Below are positions 24,363-33,068 of a stretch of 38,499 nt of DNA, piece by piece (positions within the stretch are counted from its first letter, which is position 1; each line of letters opens with the position of its first letter). Origin of the DNA: Atopobium sp. (GTDB lineage Bacteria > Actinomycetota > Coriobacteriia > Coriobacteriales > Atopobiaceae); NCBI GenBank assembly GCA_018376005.1, contig JAHACE010000002.1, positions 1 through 38,499 on the forward strand, in the 5' to 3' direction. A model generated the notes under the pieces. The model was not told where the DNA came from, did not search any database, and saw nothing but the letters and a program-made list of their open reading frames with translations. Both the position numbers and the translations under genes were made by a program.

Positions 24363-27356
24363 CTACGCACCTATAAGATAGCTGTACGAATCACGTACCG
24401 TGACAATCATCTTGCGGATATTTTCTGGAAGACCACAAGCTTCATCATCAACGTTATAAATTGCTGTACTGCCATCAAGACGTACTAAGAAACCGTCTTC
24501 AGTTGGAAGGAAGCCTTCATTCTCAGAATTGTCAAAGTCTTCACGACTCCAGAATGCAGTGAACTTATCCTTGTAAGGGCGTCCTTCAGAATATGGGCAG
24601 AACACGGCACAGTTACCGCACTCATTACACATGCCATCAACGTGAATAATCTGCTGCTGAAGAATACCTGGAACCTTAATAGCAACATTTGCACGATTCG
24701 GGCATACCTCGACGCATGCTTCACATACCGAAGGACAAGAAAGACAACGTGACTGCTCGCACGCATCAGTATCACCGCAAAGCTGTCCACGCTTACCAAA
24801 AATCTTAGCGACGTCTTCCTCAAGATTAGAAAGTTCTTTGCCTGAGAAATTGAAATCTGCAATGGCAACGGCTACGGTCATTGCATCTGCAATACCTTTG
24901 ACAACAGTTGCTGGACCACGGCGTCCATCACCAACTGCATAGACGTGCTCAAGAGAAGTCTGAAGATTATTGTCCACAACTGGACGGCCCTTCTCGTCAA
25001 GGGTAATGCCAGAGGTGGTATAAAGATTGGGCTCAATCTGCTCACCAACTGCTGTAATAACAGCGGTTGCAGGAATTGTAACGAACTCGCCTGTTCCCTC
25101 AGGACGACGACGACCAGACTCATCAGGAGCGCCAAGTTTCATTACCTCGCAGGTAAGCTGGTTATTGGCCAAATCTCCTGGGGCGAGAAGTTCCATGAAC
25201 TCCACGCCGTCATCAATGGCCATCTGCAGCTCTTCCTCATCAGCAGGCATATAGCGCTTGGTACGACGATATACCAGACGTACATTTTGTACACCAGCAA
25301 CACGCTTTGCTGCACGAGCCACATCCATAGCAGTATTACCAGCACCGATAACAACTACGTCAGTACCAAGGTTAACGGACTCAGGTGTACGCTTAAACTC
25401 CTCGAGGAACTCAAGAGCATCCAGAGCCTCACCGGACTTCAAGGTCTTACGACCAGGAGCCCATGCACCGATGGCTACTACAACGTCGGTATAACCCTCA
25501 GAAAGCAGAGTATTTACATCTGCAACCTCAACGCCTGTCTTAAAGGTTGCACCATATGCCTGGCACAGCTTGACATCATTATCGATAGCTTCCTCAGAAA
25601 TACGGAAACCAGGAATAACGTGACGAACAATACCACCAAGCTTATTGGTACGTTCAAAAACAACTACTTCAATACCTGCGCGTGATAAGAAAGATGCCGC
25701 CGAAAGACCAGCGGGGCCACCGCCGATAATAGCAACCTTCTTATCCTTAACCACACCACGAGAGGCAAGTGTTGGAAGGACTTCCATAAGGCCGTTCTCT
25801 GCGGCGGTAAGTTTGCAGCTACGAATATGAACATGCTCATCAACGTAATTACGCATGCAGGAATTTGTGCAGGTGTGAGGACAAATAGTACCGGTAATAA
25901 AAGGAAGGGCATTGCGCTCAAGAATGATGTGTAAAGCGTCAGCATAACAGCCTTCATCTACTGCCTTAAGATATCCTGGAATGTCCTGATGAATTGGACA
26001 AGAATCACGACATGGTGCAATAAAGCAGTCAGTCAGCGGAAGCGCCCCGCGTACGTGACGATCAGGTTGTGGCTTAATCTCTTTGTGATAACGTGCATTT
26101 TTGAGCGAACTTTCAAGCAAAGCAGATACCTTTGCCACATCAACGCCAGAAAATGCTTCCGTATTTTCATCTGCAAAGAGTCCAGCAATCTGCGTCATGC
26201 GCTCATAGCCACCAGGCTTCAAAATGGTAGTTGCCATAGTAACAGGCCAAATACCTGTATCAACAAGATCTTTAATATTGTTGTAGTCTGCACCACCAGA
26301 GTACGAAATACGAAGCTTGCCATCAAACTGCTCAGAAAGACGCTTAGCAAGTGAAAGTGACAAGGTCCAAAGAGAACGACCAGACATATACATTTCTTCG
26401 CTTGGTAACTCACCACGAGTAACATCTACTGGGAAGGTATTGGTAAGTTTGACACCAAACTCAACACCCTTTTCTGCACACAGTTTCATAAGACGCTCAA
26501 GCATAGGAACTGCGTCAGCCCACTGCAAATCTTCCAGGAAGTGATGGTCATCAAAGGCAATGTAGTCAAATCCTAAAGAATCCAGCGTTTTACGTGCGTA
26601 CTCATATCCCAAAAGCGTTGGATTGCACTTAATAAAGGTATTGAGGTGCTTCTCGGTAATGAGATAGGAAGCAATTCGCTCAATCTCATCTGGAGGACAA
26701 CCATGCAGAGTTGACTCTGTAATAGAATCTGAAATACGAGAAGGAATGGAATCAATAAATGCCTCGTCAACATTGTGGAAGCGATTAATGTTAGCTTTTG
26801 CCCATGCAATCGCCTCCTTAAATACAAGAGTCTCAGAGGCATCCTTCATGTCATTTATATATTTATCTACCTTAGGAGTTTTAATTCCTTCAAGGTCATA
26901 ACCAACGGACATGTTAAAGACAAAGCCATCAGCATCTCCCAGACCAAGCTCTTGAGAAAGAATATGGCAAATAATCCATGCCTTGACATACTCATCAAAT
27001 GCCTGAGGTACGGTTAACTCTGTAGACCACTCACAGTTGTATCCCTCATCGGATGCCAAAATACAAGGCTTATTAACACAAGCTGAAAGCTCTTCTCCAT
27101 CCATTTTCTGAACTGTTTTAAGCTCAAAGAAACGAGCACCGGTAACATATGACGCTACGATATTCTGTGCAAGCTGTGTATTGGGGCCCGCTGCAGGACC
27201 AAATGGGGTCTCAATTTTCTCGTTAAAAATAGGACGAGCAGCTCCAGCTGTCTTGGCAAATGCATGAATTCCAAAGATAGTCTTCTGATTTTCGTACTCA
27301 TCTAAAATCCAATTCATCAGATGGTCGAATTTCATGGGACGCATAATGTCGCTCAT
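24363..27356 (-). CDS. ygfK: YgfK selenate reductase-like iron-sulfur flavoprotein
   Basis: The ATG at 27356 after AAGGAGAGG gives 997 residues, close to E. coli YgfK (~1030). The first ~420 residues form a dihydroorotate dehydrogenase-like barrel. Residues ~444-515 hold a Cys-rich glutamate-synthase-small-subunit-type Fe-S region (APCRDSCPIHQDIPGY, CPHTCTNSC). The FAD motif GGGPAG is at 545-550, the NAD(P)H motif GAGNTA at 671-676, and a second FAD element at AVGDGRRGPATVV (~807-819). Two ferredoxin-like Cys clusters lie at 871-885 and 910-920. It is thought to shuttle electrons for the purine hydroxylase, which lacks its own FAD subunit here. The name selenate reductase is historical. Confidence 0.93.
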   Translation of the reverse strand: MSDIMRPMKFDHLMNWILDEYENQKTIFGIHAFAKTAGAARPIFNEKIETPFGPAAGPNTQLAQNIVASYVTGARFFELKTVQKMDGEELSACVNKPCILASDEGYNCEWSTELTVPQAFDEYVKAWIICHILSQELGLGDADGFVFNMSVGYDLEGIKTPKVDKYINDMKDASETLVFKEAIAWAKANINRFHNVDEAFIDSIPSRISDSITESTLHGCPPDEIERIASYLITEKHLNTFIKCNPTLLGYEYARKTLDSLGFDYIAFDDHHFLEDLQWADAVPMLERLMKLCAEKGVEFGVKLTNTFPVDVTRGELPSEEMYMSGRSLWTLSLSLAKRLSEQFDGKLRISYSGGADYNNIKDLVDTGIWPVTMATTILKPGGYERMTQIAGLFADENTEAFSGVDVAKVSALLESSLKNARYHKEIKPQPDRHVRGALPLTDCFIAPCRDSCPIHQDIPGYLKAVDEGCYADALHIILERNALPFITGTICPHTCTNSCMRNYVDEHVHIRSCKLTAAENGLMEVLPTLASRGVVKDKKVAIIGGGPAGLSAASFLSRAGIEVVVFERTNKLGGIVRHVIPGFRISEEAIDNDVKLCQAYGATFKTGVEVADVNTLLSEGYTDVVVAIGAWAPGRKTLKSGEALDALEFLEEFKRTPESVNLGTDVVVIGAGNTAMDVARAAKRVAGVQNVRLVYRRTKRYMPADEEELQMAIDDGVEFMELLAPGDLANNQLTCEVMKLGAPDESGRRRPEGTGEFVTIPATAVITAVGEQIEPNLYTTSGITLDEKGRPVVDNNLQTSLEHVYAVGDGRRGPATVVKGIADAMTVAVAIADFNFSGKELSNLEEDVAKIFGKRGQLCGDTDACEQSRCLSCPSVCEACVEVCPNRANVAIKVPGILQQQIIHVDGMCNECGNCAVFCPYSEGRPYKDKFTAFWSREDFDNSENEGFLPTEDGFLVRLDGSTAIYNVDDEACGLPENIRKMIVTVRDSYSYLIGA

Positions 27357-27405
27357 TTTGGTTCCTCTCCTTTTAACCAATGTGAGTTATAGTCCCCGCA
27401 CTTAT

Positions 27406-27475
27406 GGCGTCCGCGGGCGACGCCTTATTTACGCATATGCGCAAGACGAGAAGAACTTTCATAGTTCTTCTCGTC
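27406..27475. repeat. Stem-loop series between ssnA and ygfK
   Basis: The gap holds a perfect 13-bp hairpin (27445-27457 with 27463-27475, 8 bases after the ssnA stop), a palindrome CGCATATGCG (27432-27441) and a GC-rich hairpin (GGCGTC at 27406-27411 with GACGCC at 27419-27424). On the minus strand there is no T-run after the first stem, so termination is uncertain. Confidence 0.55.
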
Positions 27476-27483
27476 ATAACAAC

Positions 27484-28839
27484 TTAATACTGGCGGCCGT
27501 TGAGCTCTCCCCAAAGCTTCTTGGCCTCAACCATAGTCCAAGCGTTAATCTTGTCCTCATCAAACGCAACAAATTCGCGGTCCTTATAGAGAACCTTACC
27601 GTTGACAATAGTAGTGCGGCAGTTCTTACCCTCAAAGCCAAAGAGCATGTGACCGTCGATGTTCTCGTCAGAGAACGGCGTGAACGGTTTGTAATCAAAG
27701 ATTGCAATGTCAGCAGCAGCACCAGATGCAAGCTTACCTAAAGGCTTGCCATTAGACTTTGTTGAGAAGTACTTCTCGGCCATCTTGACATTGTTCTTGA
27801 AGAGCATGGTCATAGCTTCAACCCAACCAACATTTGGCATACAAGCATTATGACGCTGCATAGGTAAGAAGACCTTCAGCGATTCAAGCATATCGTGCGT
27901 ATACGCATCGGTGCCCATGCATACATCAATACCACGCTTGAAGAACTCGAGTACCGGCGCACACCCAACCGCATTACCCATATTGGACTCAGGATTGTTA
28001 ACAATGCTGGTATGAGTATGAGCAAGGATGTCCATATCAGCAGGAGTTACGTGGATGCAGTGGCCAAGCATGGTCTTCTCGCCCAAAAGACCATGATCAA
28101 GCAGGCGATGTACCGCAGTGGTTCCGTGATTAAGAGCAGAATCATATACATCATCCATGCCCTCGCAAACGTGAATATGGAAGCCGGTAAGACCGTTGTT
28201 GGCCTCAACCATCTTATCCAGCGTCTCATCAGAAAGCGTAAAGAGGGCGTGTCCACCAAACATAGCGGCAATCATATCGTCATCTTCATCTGCAGCCCAT
28301 TTAGCAAAGGCAGCATTTTCAGCGATAGACTCATCACGCTTGACCTCTCCATCACGATCAGATGTCTCATAGCAAAGGCAAGCACGAATACCAAGCTCTT
28401 TTGCGACGTCTTTGATAGCAAAGAGTGAATCAGGAATCTCACAGAAACTTGCATGGTGATCAAAGATAGTAGTAACACCATCTCGCAGTGAATCAAGGAT
28501 AGTTGCGTAAGCGCAAGCGCGAGTTCCATCAAGCGTCAGATGACGGTCGATGTTCCACCACTGCTGCTCAAGATTTTCAAGGAAGTTGTGAGGGTTACAG
28601 TCTTTGATAGCAAGACCACGTGCCAAGCCAGAATAGATATGAGTATGGCAGTTAATAAGACCTGGCATAATGACGCCGCCATGCGCGTCAAGCTTTTCTG
28701 CATCGGGATAGGCGGCTTCAAGTTTCGCACGCGTATCAACGGCAACAATCTTCTGACCTTCAATTGCTACGGCACCATCTTCAATGTACGGATGAGCTTC
28801 GTCGCGCGTAATAACACGACCGTTCACAATAAGCAGCAT
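27484..28839 (-). CDS. ssnA: SsnA-type amidohydrolase (purine deaminase-like)
   Basis: The ATG at 28839 follows AAGGAG at five bases and gives 451 residues. Metal ligands of the chlorohydrolase/guanine-deaminase group are visible: NCHTHIYSGLARG (HxH), FHIHVCEG, LGHCIHV and MGTDAYTHD. SsnA proteins always accompany ygfK and xdhD and probably deaminate a purine such as guanine. It is the first gene of the minus-strand catabolic series and is divergent from the YheO-type regulator across a 351-bp AT-rich region. Precise substrate is inferred from context only. Confidence 0.9.
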   Translation of the reverse strand: MLLIVNGRVITRDEAHPYIEDGAVAIEGQKIVAVDTRAKLEAAYPDAEKLDAHGGVIMPGLINCHTHIYSGLARGLAIKDCNPHNFLENLEQQWWNIDRHLTLDGTRACAYATILDSLRDGVTTIFDHHASFCEIPDSLFAIKDVAKELGIRACLCYETSDRDGEVKRDESIAENAAFAKWAADEDDDMIAAMFGGHALFTLSDETLDKMVEANNGLTGFHIHVCEGMDDVYDSALNHGTTAVHRLLDHGLLGEKTMLGHCIHVTPADMDILAHTHTSIVNNPESNMGNAVGCAPVLEFFKRGIDVCMGTDAYTHDMLESLKVFLPMQRHNACMPNVGWVEAMTMLFKNNVKMAEKYFSTKSNGKPLGKLASGAAADIAIFDYKPFTPFSDENIDGHMLFGFEGKNCRTTIVNGKVLYKDREFVAFDEDKINAWTMVEAKKLWGELNGRQY

Positions 28840-29190
28840 AGGAACTCCTTGCCACATGCCGCAGATCAGCTACGGCGTATAAAATGACGGATGTGCCCTC
28901 TCCGACACCCCGTTCGGACATATATTAAAGAGAGCCCGACTTCTCTTTTGTGCAAAAACCAAAACAAACAATTTGTTTTATATTCTAATTTTTTATTTGG
29001 TTTATATTCTCATAAATTTTGTCAAAACAACTAACTTATCGGTGTACGGTCGAATCTTGACGTAAACGGTTTCTTGCCACATTAACCAATACCTATACAT
29101 AGTGTCCTATTCCTGCATAAACAAAACCTGTTAGGGTAGAATTGTTTAAAATAATTTTGAAACTAATTTTCATACTTGGAGTACATCACT
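28840..29190. promoter_or_regulatory. Divergent control region between ssnA and the regulator
   Basis: This 351-bp gap has no gene. It holds a short hairpin in the ssnA leader (TCCGA/TCGGA, 28901-28918), a palindrome AAACAA-T-TTGTTT (28966-28978) and a direct repeat TTTATATTCT (28977-28986 and 29001-29010, 24-base period). A partial GTTAGG match to the locus element lies near 29130. Promoter hexamers cannot be fixed with confidence. No guanine or xanthine riboswitch core was recognised. Confidence 0.5.
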
Positions 29191-29838
29191 ATGGACATGC
29201 AGCAGATTGATTTTTTAAAACGTCTTGCACAGGGTATTGCTCTAGAATTTGGCTCAAACTGTGAAGTTGTTGTTCATGATCTTCAGAGTAAAGATCCTGC
29301 TCATACCATAGTTGCTATTGAGAATGGTCATATAACAGGAAGAAGTATCGGAGATGGCCCTTCAAACGTAGTACTCAAAGCACTCCATTCAAATCCAGAA
29401 AAGCTTCATGACTCTCCCTCTTATCTCACCAAAACAGAAGACGGCAAGATACTCAAATCAACAACTATTTACCTACGTGATGAGAAACACAAACCAATCG
29501 CAATTTTTGCTATTAACTACGACATTGCACTTTTCTCTGCAATGGAAGAATCCTTACGTGGTCTCATTACTCCCAGCAATTCATCTGAAGACACTCCGCA
29601 GACCATTCCACATAACGTAACCGATCTTCTCGATGAGCTTATTGATCAAAGCGTACGCATGGTTGGGCGTCCTGTTGCTCTTATGACAAAAGATGACAAA
29701 ATCAAAGCAATCCGTTTTCTTAATGATTCTGGAGCATTTCTTATTACCAAATCAGGTCAAAAAGTCTGTTCCTATTTTGGCATTTCAAAGTACACTCTTT
29801 ACAGTTATCTTGACGAGGCAAAAAATCAAAATTTATAG
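29191..29838 (+). CDS. YheO-type PAS/HTH transcriptional regulator
   Basis: The ATG at 29191 after TTGGAG gives 215 residues; a TTG 15 bases upstream is less likely. The N-terminal ~115 residues match the YheO-like PAS domain (FGSNCEVVVHDLQSKDPAHTIVAIENGHITGRSIGDGPSN, then YLRDEKHKPIAIFAINYDI). The C-terminal part (~150-210) is a YheO/DauR-type helix-turn-helix (KDDKIKAIRFLNDSGAFLITKSGQKVCSYFGISKYTLYSYLDEA). It is divergent from ssnA and convergent with the purine permease, so it is the best candidate local regulator. The PAS domain may sense a purine or an intermediate; that is inference. Confidence 0.85.
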   Translation: MDMQQIDFLKRLAQGIALEFGSNCEVVVHDLQSKDPAHTIVAIENGHITGRSIGDGPSNVVLKALHSNPEKLHDSPSYLTKTEDGKILKSTTIYLRDEKHKPIAIFAINYDIALFSAMEESLRGLITPSNSSEDTPQTIPHNVTDLLDELIDQSVRMVGRPVALMTKDDKIKAIRFLNDSGAFLITKSGQKVCSYFGISKYTLYSYLDEAKNQNL

Positions 29839-29866
29839 TTGTAGGTAACATATCGTCAACAATAAA

Positions 29867-29901
29867 ACCTCCCATTTCCTATTATCTAAGAAATGGGAGG
29901 T
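29867..29901. terminator. Bidirectional terminator between regulator and permease
   Basis: A 12-bp perfect stem (29867-29878 with 29890-29901) is flanked by T-rich stretches on both strands, between the convergent stop codons at 29838 and 29942. Confidence 0.82.
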
Positions 29902-29941
29902 AATCTTTAAAACGAAGGTGAGAAACTAAGGTAAATCCTCA

Positions 29942-31405
29942 CTACTCAGACTTATAGTCTGTTTTATACGCCTTAACAGAACCTGGCTTATGCTCAACTG
30001 CAGGTACACCTGTCGCAGCTGACTTATACAATGCTCCAACTGCTTCTTCCTGTACCTCTGCGGCTCCCTCAACTGCTTTCACAACTTCCTTATCAGGTCC
30101 ACCCTTAGGAAGAACAAGATTAAGAATAATGGCAGAAAGTGCTGCAACAACAATAGCAGAATGTCCAAATACCTCATTAATAAACGCAGGCATTCCAGGG
30201 CCTGCAAGAGAGTTAGACGTCATGGTAATACCCATACCTAACGCAAGAGACAAACCTGCAATAGTTGCTCTACGAGGAGTAAGGCCATCTTTAGAAAGAA
30301 TGCGAATACCAGTCATTGAAATAGTACCGAATACGTTAATAGTAGCTCCGCCAATAACAGGTTGAGGAATACCTGAAAGAATTGCCGCTAACTTTGGCGC
30401 CAAACCAGCTACCAAAAGGATTGCACCTGCAACCGCAAAAACACGACGATTAATAACACGAGTTTGTGTCACGATACCAACATTTTGACCATATGTTGAA
30501 GTTGGGAATGCTCCAAAGAAAGCGCCAACCATAGTCATAACACCCTGAGAAACAAGACCACCAGTAAGCTCTGTATCGGTGGGTTCACGATCCATACCGC
30601 CTACCGTTGCACCAGTCATGTTACCAACAGCCTCAAGTGCAGCAACAATAAAGACAATAGTTACCGAAGCAATTGTTGCTGGAACAAATTCAAGTGCAAA
30701 AGGCATAAAGTGAGGAAGCTCAACCCAAGAAGCATTGACTACAGAGTCGTAGTTAATCATGCCAAAAGGAATGGAAACAACATAACCTACGAGCATGCCA
30801 AAAAGTAAAGATCCGAGCTTGAAAACACCTTTAGCAAAATTACTGAAGTAAATACATGCAGCAAGAGTAATAAGAGCAACAATCCAGTTTTGAGGAGCAC
30901 CAAAGTTTGCTGAACTCTTACCACCGGCCATATATCCAATAGCAACGCTATATAGAGAAAGACCAATACAAAGTACTACGGTACCTGTTACAACATTAGG
31001 GAATAACACACGAATCTTCTTAAAGAAGAAACCAAACAAAACAGCAACGATACCACCGATAAGTTCAGCTCCAAGAATGGCCCCAATTCCATTAGCAGCG
31101 CCAATAGCTTGCAGGGTAGGTACGTAGGCAAAACTTGTGCCCATAATTATCGGCAACCCTGCACCAAACTTGCCGAAGAGTGGATATGCCTGCAAAATAG
31201 TAACTAATCCAGACATTACTAACGAAACCTGAATAAGCAGTGTTTTATCCGCTGGGGCAAGATTGCAAACACCCGCAATAATAATTGCAGGTGTAATGAT
31301 ACCCACTACAGCTGCAACTACATGCTGTAATGAAAGTGGAATAAGCTCGCCAACAGACGGTACCCCATCCCATTGAAACAAAATGGATTTCTTTGAATCC
31401 GCCAT
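29942..31405 (-). CDS. NCS2 xanthine/uracil-type permease
   Basis: The ATG at 31405 follows GAGAGGG and gives 487 residues. The protein is highly hydrophobic with about 12-14 transmembrane segments. It shows NCS2 marks: PLSLQHVVAAVVGIITPAI near the N-terminus, GTSFAYVPTLQAIGA, the family signature STYGQNVGIVTQTRVINRR, and IGGATINVFGTISMTGIRIL. The QN of the signature fits purine (xanthine or urate) carriers better than uracil carriers, which usually have EN. It would import the substrate for this pathway. The C-terminal ~50 residues are a soluble Glu/Lys-rich tail. The promoter region is shared with the divergent M20 hydrolase. Confidence 0.9.
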   Translation of the reverse strand: MADSKKSILFQWDGVPSVGELIPLSLQHVVAAVVGIITPAIIIAGVCNLAPADKTLLIQVSLVMSGLVTILQAYPLFGKFGAGLPIIMGTSFAYVPTLQAIGAANGIGAILGAELIGGIVAVLFGFFFKKIRVLFPNVVTGTVVLCIGLSLYSVAIGYMAGGKSSANFGAPQNWIVALITLAACIYFSNFAKGVFKLGSLLFGMLVGYVVSIPFGMINYDSVVNASWVELPHFMPFALEFVPATIASVTIVFIVAALEAVGNMTGATVGGMDREPTDTELTGGLVSQGVMTMVGAFFGAFPTSTYGQNVGIVTQTRVINRRVFAVAGAILLVAGLAPKLAAILSGIPQPVIGGATINVFGTISMTGIRILSKDGLTPRRATIAGLSLALGMGITMTSNSLAGPGMPAFINEVFGHSAIVVAALSAIILNLVLPKGGPDKEVVKAVEGAAEVQEEAVGALYKSAATGVPAVEHKPGSVKAYKTDYKSE

Positions 31406-31488
31406 AGTGCCCTCTCTCACTTGTGGTTCTTTATATTCTGTGGCTAACCTACACACCACAACCTACTTAAACAAACATCGCTACTACA

Positions 31489-31517
31489 AAATCTAATGAA
31501 AAGTTTTGTAACCTAAC
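31489..31517. promoter_or_regulatory. Candidate operator in permease/M20 divergent region (shared element, copy 2)
   Basis: AAATCT, AAAAGTT and AACCTAAC occur with the same 4-base gaps as at 21275-21303. It is 84-112 bases upstream of the permease ATG and 78-106 bases upstream of the M20 start, well placed to control both. Confidence 0.5.
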
Positions 31518-31594
31518 TATTATTTAGACATAGATAGAGTAATCTTTTTTATACAAGTAGCAAACCTTTTTCGGTAATCGGTTAAATTTGAGAG

Positions 31595-32863
31595 ATGAAC
31601 AGTATGTCAAGCAGAACTAATTTTGACGCATCCAAACTTCCTAACAACCTACCAGAAGTTGCAAAAATGACAGCACAACTTGTTGCTCTTAAAAGTACTG
31701 ATCCTGGTTCTTATGAAGAAGAAATTGAAACATTTATTAAAGCGTGGATTGTTGACTCGTGTTCTTTTTCACTACCAAACAAAAAAGAACTATTCCCCTT
31801 TATTCAAGAAATTGAGGTTTTTCCTCATAGACGTTGTCTTAGGGCAACAATCCCCAGTGCTACCACATCATTTGATTCCTCTACACTCCCCCCATCAGAC
31901 CTGACATTTATCTGCCATATGGATACCGTAACTGATGGCGATGGCTGGGACTCTGAAACACCTGCATTCAATCCCGTATATAAAGATGGACTGCTGTATG
32001 GACGAGGCTCATGTGATATGAAAGGGGGACTTGCCTGTGCACTTCTCGCCTTTAGAGACGCTTGCCAGGCATGCAAGACACAAAAAACGCTTCCCCAAAA
32101 ATCTCTTTCTGTCATCTTCACGGTTGACGAAGAAGCTAATATGCGTGGCGTTGAACGTGTTATTGATGCTGGTTGGGTTGGCGAGAAAGGCTGGGTGCTT
32201 GACGCTGAGCCTACAAACAATGCCATCCGTGGATCTCACAAAGGTCGAACCTGGTTCAAAATTACTGTTACCGGAATCACAGCTCACGCAAGCACCCCTT
32301 GGAAAGGTGCTGATGCTATCGCTGCAATGGCAATTGTTATAAATGAGATACGAACTGCAGTGCAGAGTCTACCCACTCATCCAGAACTTGGATCATCAAC
32401 GGTAACCTTTGGGCAGATTGTGGGTGGATATCAACCGTACGTTGTTCCTGATAAAGCCGAACTCTGGGTTGACATGCGCTTAGTACCCCCTACAACAACG
32501 CAAGCTGCAGAGCATATAGTGCAACAAGCAATCAAGCAAGCCCAAACAGAGATTTGCGGTACTCACGCCAGCTATGACATTACGGGAAATAGGCCTTCCG
32601 TTGTCCTTCCCAAGAATTCAGAACTTCTCGCACAGCTTCTCTCGTGTGTAGAATCTTGCAATACGCCTGCAAAGCTCGATATTTTTACTGGATATACCGA
32701 TACCGCTGTAATTGCATCCACCTGTAAAAATACAGAATGTATGTCATATGGGCCTGGAGAACTTGAACGGGCTCATAAACCAAATGAGTACGTTCCTGTA
32801 GAAGATTTAACACGCGTGTATCGAGTATTTAAATCACTGATAAACACTGTATGCGACTTTTAG
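31595..32863 (+). CDS. M20-family peptidase/deacylase (ArgE/DapE-like)
   Basis: This 422-residue hydrolase has all M20 residues: FICHMDTVTDGD (metal His), YGRGSCDMKGG (metal Asp), TVDEEANMRG (catalytic and metal Glu), LDAEPTN (metal Glu) and ERAHKPNEYV (metal His). The mid-protein lid domain starts around GSHKGRTWFKITVTGITAHAS. The start could be the ATG at 31595 or 31604; the ribosome site is weak in both cases. It is divergent from the purine permease and paralogous to YgeY, which suggests a second ureido/amide hydrolysis step or processing of imported compounds. A general peptidase or N-acyl-amino-acid deacetylase role is also possible. Confidence 0.85.
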   Translation: MNSMSSRTNFDASKLPNNLPEVAKMTAQLVALKSTDPGSYEEEIETFIKAWIVDSCSFSLPNKKELFPFIQEIEVFPHRRCLRATIPSATTSFDSSTLPPSDLTFICHMDTVTDGDGWDSETPAFNPVYKDGLLYGRGSCDMKGGLACALLAFRDACQACKTQKTLPQKSLSVIFTVDEEANMRGVERVIDAGWVGEKGWVLDAEPTNNAIRGSHKGRTWFKITVTGITAHASTPWKGADAIAAMAIVINEIRTAVQSLPTHPELGSSTVTFGQIVGGYQPYVVPDKAELWVDMRLVPPTTTQAAEHIVQQAIKQAQTEICGTHASYDITGNRPSVVLPKNSELLAQLLSCVESCNTPAKLDIFTGYTDTAVIASTCKNTECMSYGPGELERAHKPNEYVPVEDLTRVYRVFKSLINTVCDF

Positions 32864-32917
32864 ACTAATTTATAAGAAGTACTATCTTATGCAATACAAC
32901 TTGCCTACTGGTCTGCA

Positions 32918-33019
32918 TTATTTCTTCTTCTCACAAAAAACCACGGCTGCTACGCAGAGAATTAACCCCAATACTGCAGGCTTCACAATTGATAGAGCAT
33001 CTTTCAAACCACTGTTCAT
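32918..33019 (-). CDS. Possible small membrane protein (33 residues)
   Basis: An ATG-started frame of 33 residues lies downstream of the GH2 gene on the same strand. It encodes a short polar N-terminus, one hydrophobic helix (AVLGLILCVAAVVFC) and a basic tail ending in EKKK, a typical small inner-membrane peptide layout. A GTG at 33037 would add six residues. The ribosome site is poor, so it may be spurious; no family is recognised. Confidence 0.3.
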   Translation of the reverse strand: MNSGLKDALSIVKPAVLGLILCVAAVVFCEKKK

Positions 33020-33068
33020 CGCTTGACTACCGGACACCGTAGAGCATTACTCAACAACAATCCAACAA

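Noticed and set aside
24945..25685. 246-codon plus-strand frame inside ygfK
   Set aside because: Antisense shadow; the amino acid make-up has no domain pattern, while the opposite strand encodes the nucleotide-binding domains of YgfK.
28840..29190. Purine or xanthine riboswitch upstream of ssnA
   Set aside because: I could not find the conserved three-way-junction core of the purine class or another recognised aptamer; the region is simply AT-rich with small palindromes.
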